The position numbers and the translations under genes are program-made. 64,000 nt of DNA from Faecalicatena orotica (GTDB lineage Bacteria; Bacillota; Clostridia; Lachnospirales; Lachnospiraceae), in assembly GCF_003149245.1 (NCBI RefSeq), contig NZ_QGDL01000014.1:1-64000 (forward strand), read 5' to 3'. The notes beneath the pieces were generated by a model. It did not search any database. It worked only from the letters and a program-made list of their open reading frames with translations, and had not been told where the DNA came from. Of this stretch, positions 61,264 to 64,000 are shown in pieces (the first letter of the stretch is position 1; each line of letters opens with the position of its first letter).

Positions 61264-62499
61264 ATGAAAAGATTGATTTATTACGAGTGGCAGCGCATAT
61301 GGATGGGAAAATTAATTAAGCTGTCTATAGTTGGCTGCTGCATATTTATTGCCTTTTGCGTTTATTCTAGTATATCACAAATCAGTGCGACTGATTTAAA
61401 CGGTATGACACATTCAGGTTTGCAAGGTGCAAAGGTATTAAAAGAAACCAGACCGGAGCAAGTTTTGCATGAAAGCAGAGTCAAAGAAATCATGGCAGAA
61501 TATTTAGCATATACATCAGACAAGGACACTGCATCAGATTTAGAAAAATTTCAATATTTAACGGAAGAGATGTATTTGAAATATTATTTACCAAATAGAG
61601 AATTACTCACTTTGATTGCATCGGTTTATACGCCGTTAGGTCAAAATTATAGTTTGAAAGAAACTTTTGAAAACAACCTCAATGTGGATTTTGATTTTGC
61701 CAGGAACGAGAGAGTTAATGAATGGCTTCAGATAAAAGAGAACCAAGGGCTTTTGAGAAATGTAGAGAAAACATATTGGTTAGAAAAAGATTCACAAATT
61801 CAGACATATAAATATGGATATTATAAGGGGTGGAACAGTATTTTAGATAGTGCCAGCTGGCTGATTATGATTATGATTGTGGTTTGTATAGGTACAGCAC
61901 CAATTTTTGCAGGGGAGTACCAAACAAAATCCGATTCGTTGTTATTAACTTTAAAATATGGGAAAAATAAACTTATAAAAGCAAAACTTATTTCTTCATT
62001 ATTTTACGCCACTCTGGTATATTGGGCAATTGTATTGAGTTATTCATTGACATACCTCTTTTTGCTTGGATTTGATGGAGGTGATTTACCAATACAATTA
62101 ATAAATACATCGTACCCAATAAGCTATAACTTAACTATAAAACAAGGTGTAATTATTTTGTTACTACTAATGTACGCAGCGGTAGTCTTGATGGTGAGTG
62201 CAACCCTGTTAATGTCATCTGTTTTTAAAAGTTCGTATACGGTTATAATTTTAGATTTCTTGTTAATTGCAGTACCATCATTTTTATATTCAAATATGGG
62301 AGGATATGTATGGCAGCATATTTTGATTTTACTTCCATCGAAAATAACAGAGTTTAAGTTTGATGACTATATAACATATTCCGCGGGGAACATAGTCTTA
62401 GATCGTTCCCGGATGATGATTATGAGCTATGTGGTTCTGTGTGTTCTGTTTATTGGAATGTCTTACCGCAAGTTTAAGAACCATGAAGTTAACAAATAA
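61264..62499 (+). CDS. ABC transporter permease, ABC-2 type
   Basis: 411 residues from ATG 61264, directly after the ATPase stop codon. There is one N-terminal helix (about 18-40), then a large domain of about 155 residues with many charged positions, then five or so helices (about 198-395). The arrangement fits ABC-2 exporters with an extracytoplasmic domain between helices 1 and 2. The cargo could be a peptide or lipid; the sequence does not tell. Codon use is AT-rich like the rest of the operon. Confidence 0.82.
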   Translation: MKRLIYYEWQRIWMGKLIKLSIVGCCIFIAFCVYSSISQISATDLNGMTHSGLQGAKVLKETRPEQVLHESRVKEIMAEYLAYTSDKDTASDLEKFQYLTEEMYLKYYLPNRELLTLIASVYTPLGQNYSLKETFENNLNVDFDFARNERVNEWLQIKENQGLLRNVEKTYWLEKDSQIQTYKYGYYKGWNSILDSASWLIMIMIVVCIGTAPIFAGEYQTKSDSLLLTLKYGKNKLIKAKLISSLFYATLVYWAIVLSYSLTYLFLLGFDGGDLPIQLINTSYPISYNLTIKQGVIILLLLMYAAVVLMVSATLLMSSVFKSSYTVIILDFLLIAVPSFLYSNMGGYVWQHILILLPSKITEFKFDDYITYSAGNIVLDRSRMMIMSYVVLCVLFIGMSYRKFKNHEVNK

Positions 62500-62612
62500 A
62501 CGGATGTTCCTCTTCAAAATAACACAAACCTTTATATTTTTTCAAACAGTACTGAAAAGTGATGCTTGAAATAACAGGTTATAAGATTAACCTGTTCGCA
62601 GAGCATAGTGTC

Positions 62613-62669
62613 TCGACTAACACCTCCCCTTGTGATATACTTTAAAATATGTTGTCACAAGAGGAGGTG
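62613..62669 (+). promoter_or_regulatory. Promoter overlapped by a hairpin that covers the ribosome binding site
   Basis: TCGACT (62613-62618) and TATACT (62636-62641, preceded by TGA, an extended -10) are 17 bp apart. CACCTCCCCTTGTGA (62621-62635) is complementary, with one mismatch, to TCACAAGAGGAGGTG (62655-62669), which contains the ribosome binding site of the next gene. The left arm lies upstream of the likely start site, so the repeat is either an operator or, in readthrough RNA from the upstream operon, a translational block. Confidence 0.6.
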
Positions 62670-62674
62670 TTTTC

Positions 62675-64000
62675 ATGGGCGAACAACAGCCAAAAAGAGT
62701 AAAAAAGCATATCTGTTTAGGGATTCTGGCCCATGTCGATGCAGGAAAAACAACTTTGTCGGAGAGTATGCTGTATACAGGGGGCAATATCAGAAAGCTT
62801 GGGCGGGTGGACCATCAGGATGCCTTTCTGGATACATATGAACTTGAGCGTGAAAGGGGGATTACGATTTTCTCGAAACAGGCTGTTATCTCGTGGAAGG
62901 ATCTGGATATTACATTGCTGGATACTCCGGGACACGTAGACTTTTCGGCGGAGATGGAACGTACGCTGCAGGTTCTGAATTATGCAATTCTTGTGATCAG
63001 CGGTGCAGACGGCGTGCAGGGACATACCATGACACTCTGGCGTTTATTGAAGCAATACCGGATTCCTGTCTTTCTCTTTATTAATAAGATGGATCAGGAA
63101 GGAACAGATCGTGAGTCAATATTAAAAGAATTAAAGAAACGTTTAAGTGATGGATGCGTTGATTTTACGTCGCTGGATGATCTGGGATCGGCAGATGATG
63201 CGTGGCTTGAAAATCTGGCTGTCTGTGATGAGGACATGCTGGAGGAATATCTGGAGACAGGGGGCGCAGCACCATCCACTGTTATCAGGGCAGTGGCCGG
63301 CAGAAAAGTATTTCCCTGTTATTTTGGTTCTGCGCTTCGTCTGGAAGGGGTGGAAGGGCTTATGGAAGGGCTGCGCAGATTTACGGTCTGCGCGGATTAC
63401 CCGGAGGAATTCGGGGCAAAAGTGTATAAGATAGCCAGAGATGAGCAGGGCAGCAGGCTGACATATTTAAAAGTGACGGGCGGTGTTCTCCGGGTGAAGG
63501 ACGTGCTTCCGGGAATGGAAGAAAAAGTGAACCAGATCCGTATTTACTCCGGGGCAAAATACGAGGCAGTACAGGAAGTAGCCGCCGGAGGGGTCTGTGC
63601 AGTGACAGGATTGGGAACAACTTACCCGGGGCAGGGGATTGGAGCAGAACGGGCAACGGATATGTTTGTTCTGGAGCCCGTCCTGACGTACCAGATCCAG
63701 CTTCCTCAGGGGTGCGACGTACACAAAATGCTAAAGAACTTAAGACAGCTGGAGGAAGAGGAACCACAGCTCCATATTGTATGGGAAGAACAGCTGGGGG
63801 AGATTCATGCACAACTGATGGGTGAGGTTCAGATTGAGATACTGAAAAGCATCATCAGAGAGCGGTTCGGTGTGGATGTTGAATTCGGAACGGGAAATAT
63901 TGTTTACAAGGAAACGATAGAGTTTCCTGTTGAAGGAGTCGGACACTTTGAGCCGCTGCGCCATTATGCGGAGGTGCATCTGTTACTGGAGCCGGGAGAG
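62675..64000 (+). CDS. TetM-like translation GTPase (partial)
   Basis: 442 codons are visible and the frame is open at the window edge. GTPase motifs are complete: G1 AHVDAGKT, RGITI, DTPGHVDFS and NKMD. The domain II region (LTYLKVTGGVLRVKDVLPG) and an EF-G-like domain follow. The protein resembles ribosomal protection factors and EF-G paralogues that are widespread in the chromosomes of Lachnospiraceae. Whether it gives tetracycline resistance cannot be decided; the C-terminal loop that contacts the drug site is outside the window. GAGGAGGTG precedes ATG 62675. Confidence 0.9.
   Translation, partial: MGEQQPKRVKKHICLGILAHVDAGKTTLSESMLYTGGNIRKLGRVDHQDAFLDTYELERERGITIFSKQAVISWKDLDITLLDTPGHVDFSAEMERTLQVLNYAILVISGADGVQGHTMTLWRLLKQYRIPVFLFINKMDQEGTDRESILKELKKRLSDGCVDFTSLDDLGSADDAWLENLAVCDEDMLEEYLETGGAAPSTVIRAVAGRKVFPCYFGSALRLEGVEGLMEGLRRFTVCADYPEEFGAKVYKIARDEQGSRLTYLKVTGGVLRVKDVLPGMEEKVNQIRIYSGAKYEAVQEVAAGGVCAVTGLGTTYPGQGIGAERATDMFVLEPVLTYQIQLPQGCDVHKMLKNLRQLEEEEPQLHIVWEEQLGEIHAQLMGEVQIEILKSIIRERFGVDVEFGTGNIVYKETIEFPVEGVGHFEPLRHYAEVHLLLEPGE

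Overview
The window looks like a chromosomal segment from a gut Clostridia species, most likely Lachnospiraceae. The reasons are low-to-moderate G+C, strong AGGAGG ribosome binding sites, PadR/DUF2812 and PadR/HAAS pairs, BceRSAB- and YesMN-type systems, a TPKTGD cell-wall sorting signal, a spore photoproduct lyase homologue and a type I-C CRISPR array. Genus and species cannot be fixed from the sequence alone. Family names come from recognised motifs; no search was run.

Layout. 1-259 is the 3' end of a 23S rRNA gene with no 5S gene behind it. 457-2174 is a PadR-controlled membrane operon, followed by a sortase-anchored surface protein (2418-4544), a MarR/MATE efflux unit and a LytTR regulator. 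7622-12548 holds an aldose epimerase, a spore photoproduct lyase homologue and a divergent AraC/GH42 beta-galactosidase pair. 13039-13599 is a type I-C CRISPR array (9 repeats, 8 spacers) with no cas genes, followed by a tiny membrane protein and a 160-bp palindromic MITE-like element. 13993-17917 has GNAT, cyclopropane synthase, XRE, UppP and a P-loop kinase. 18004-21644 is a dicarboxylate/amino-acid symporter divergent from a GlnK/GlnL-like two-component system, with a box identical to the remembered GlnL consensus between them. 21823-27488 has two paralogous lipoproteins flanking an AT-rich HEPN/MNT island, tRNA-Trp and a MerR/MATE unit.

27848-33461 is a complete sialic acid catabolic operon (nanE, nanA, SSS transporter, yhcH, nanK, RpiR regulator) preceded by a cre-like site. 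33516-37457 carries trmO, a CDF transporter, a lipoprotein and SseB. 37609-42237 is a BceRSAB-type antimicrobial peptide detoxification module. 42314-48265 has a carbonic anhydrase, a metallophosphoesterase, tRNA-Ser, a third MATE gene preceded by a candidate guanidine-IV (mepA-type) riboswitch, a DUF305 protein and a PadR/HAAS pair.

48450-58868 is a rhamnoside utilisation locus: GH78, CUT1 ABC transporter, YesM/YesN-like two-component system and ROK regulator. Its solute-binding protein gene has an in-frame TGA, and its sensor kinase gene is frameshifted near the 3' end. 59145-62499 is an AT-rich overlapping operon of ECF sigma factor, membrane protein, ABC ATPase and ABC permease. The window ends inside a TetM-like translation GTPase gene.

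Two repeat families cross the window. One is a short palindrome with core GGGTCTGACCC, in five places. The other is the MITE-like element, in a full 160-bp copy and a 65-bp internally deleted copy. The three MATE exporters appear to be controlled in three different ways: MarR repressor, MerR activator with a 19-bp-spaced promoter, and riboswitch. The most interesting points are the riboswitch candidate, the two lesions in the rhamnoside locus, the GlnL-like operator, the palindromic elements, and the spore photoproduct lyase homologue that lacks the expected catalytic cysteine.
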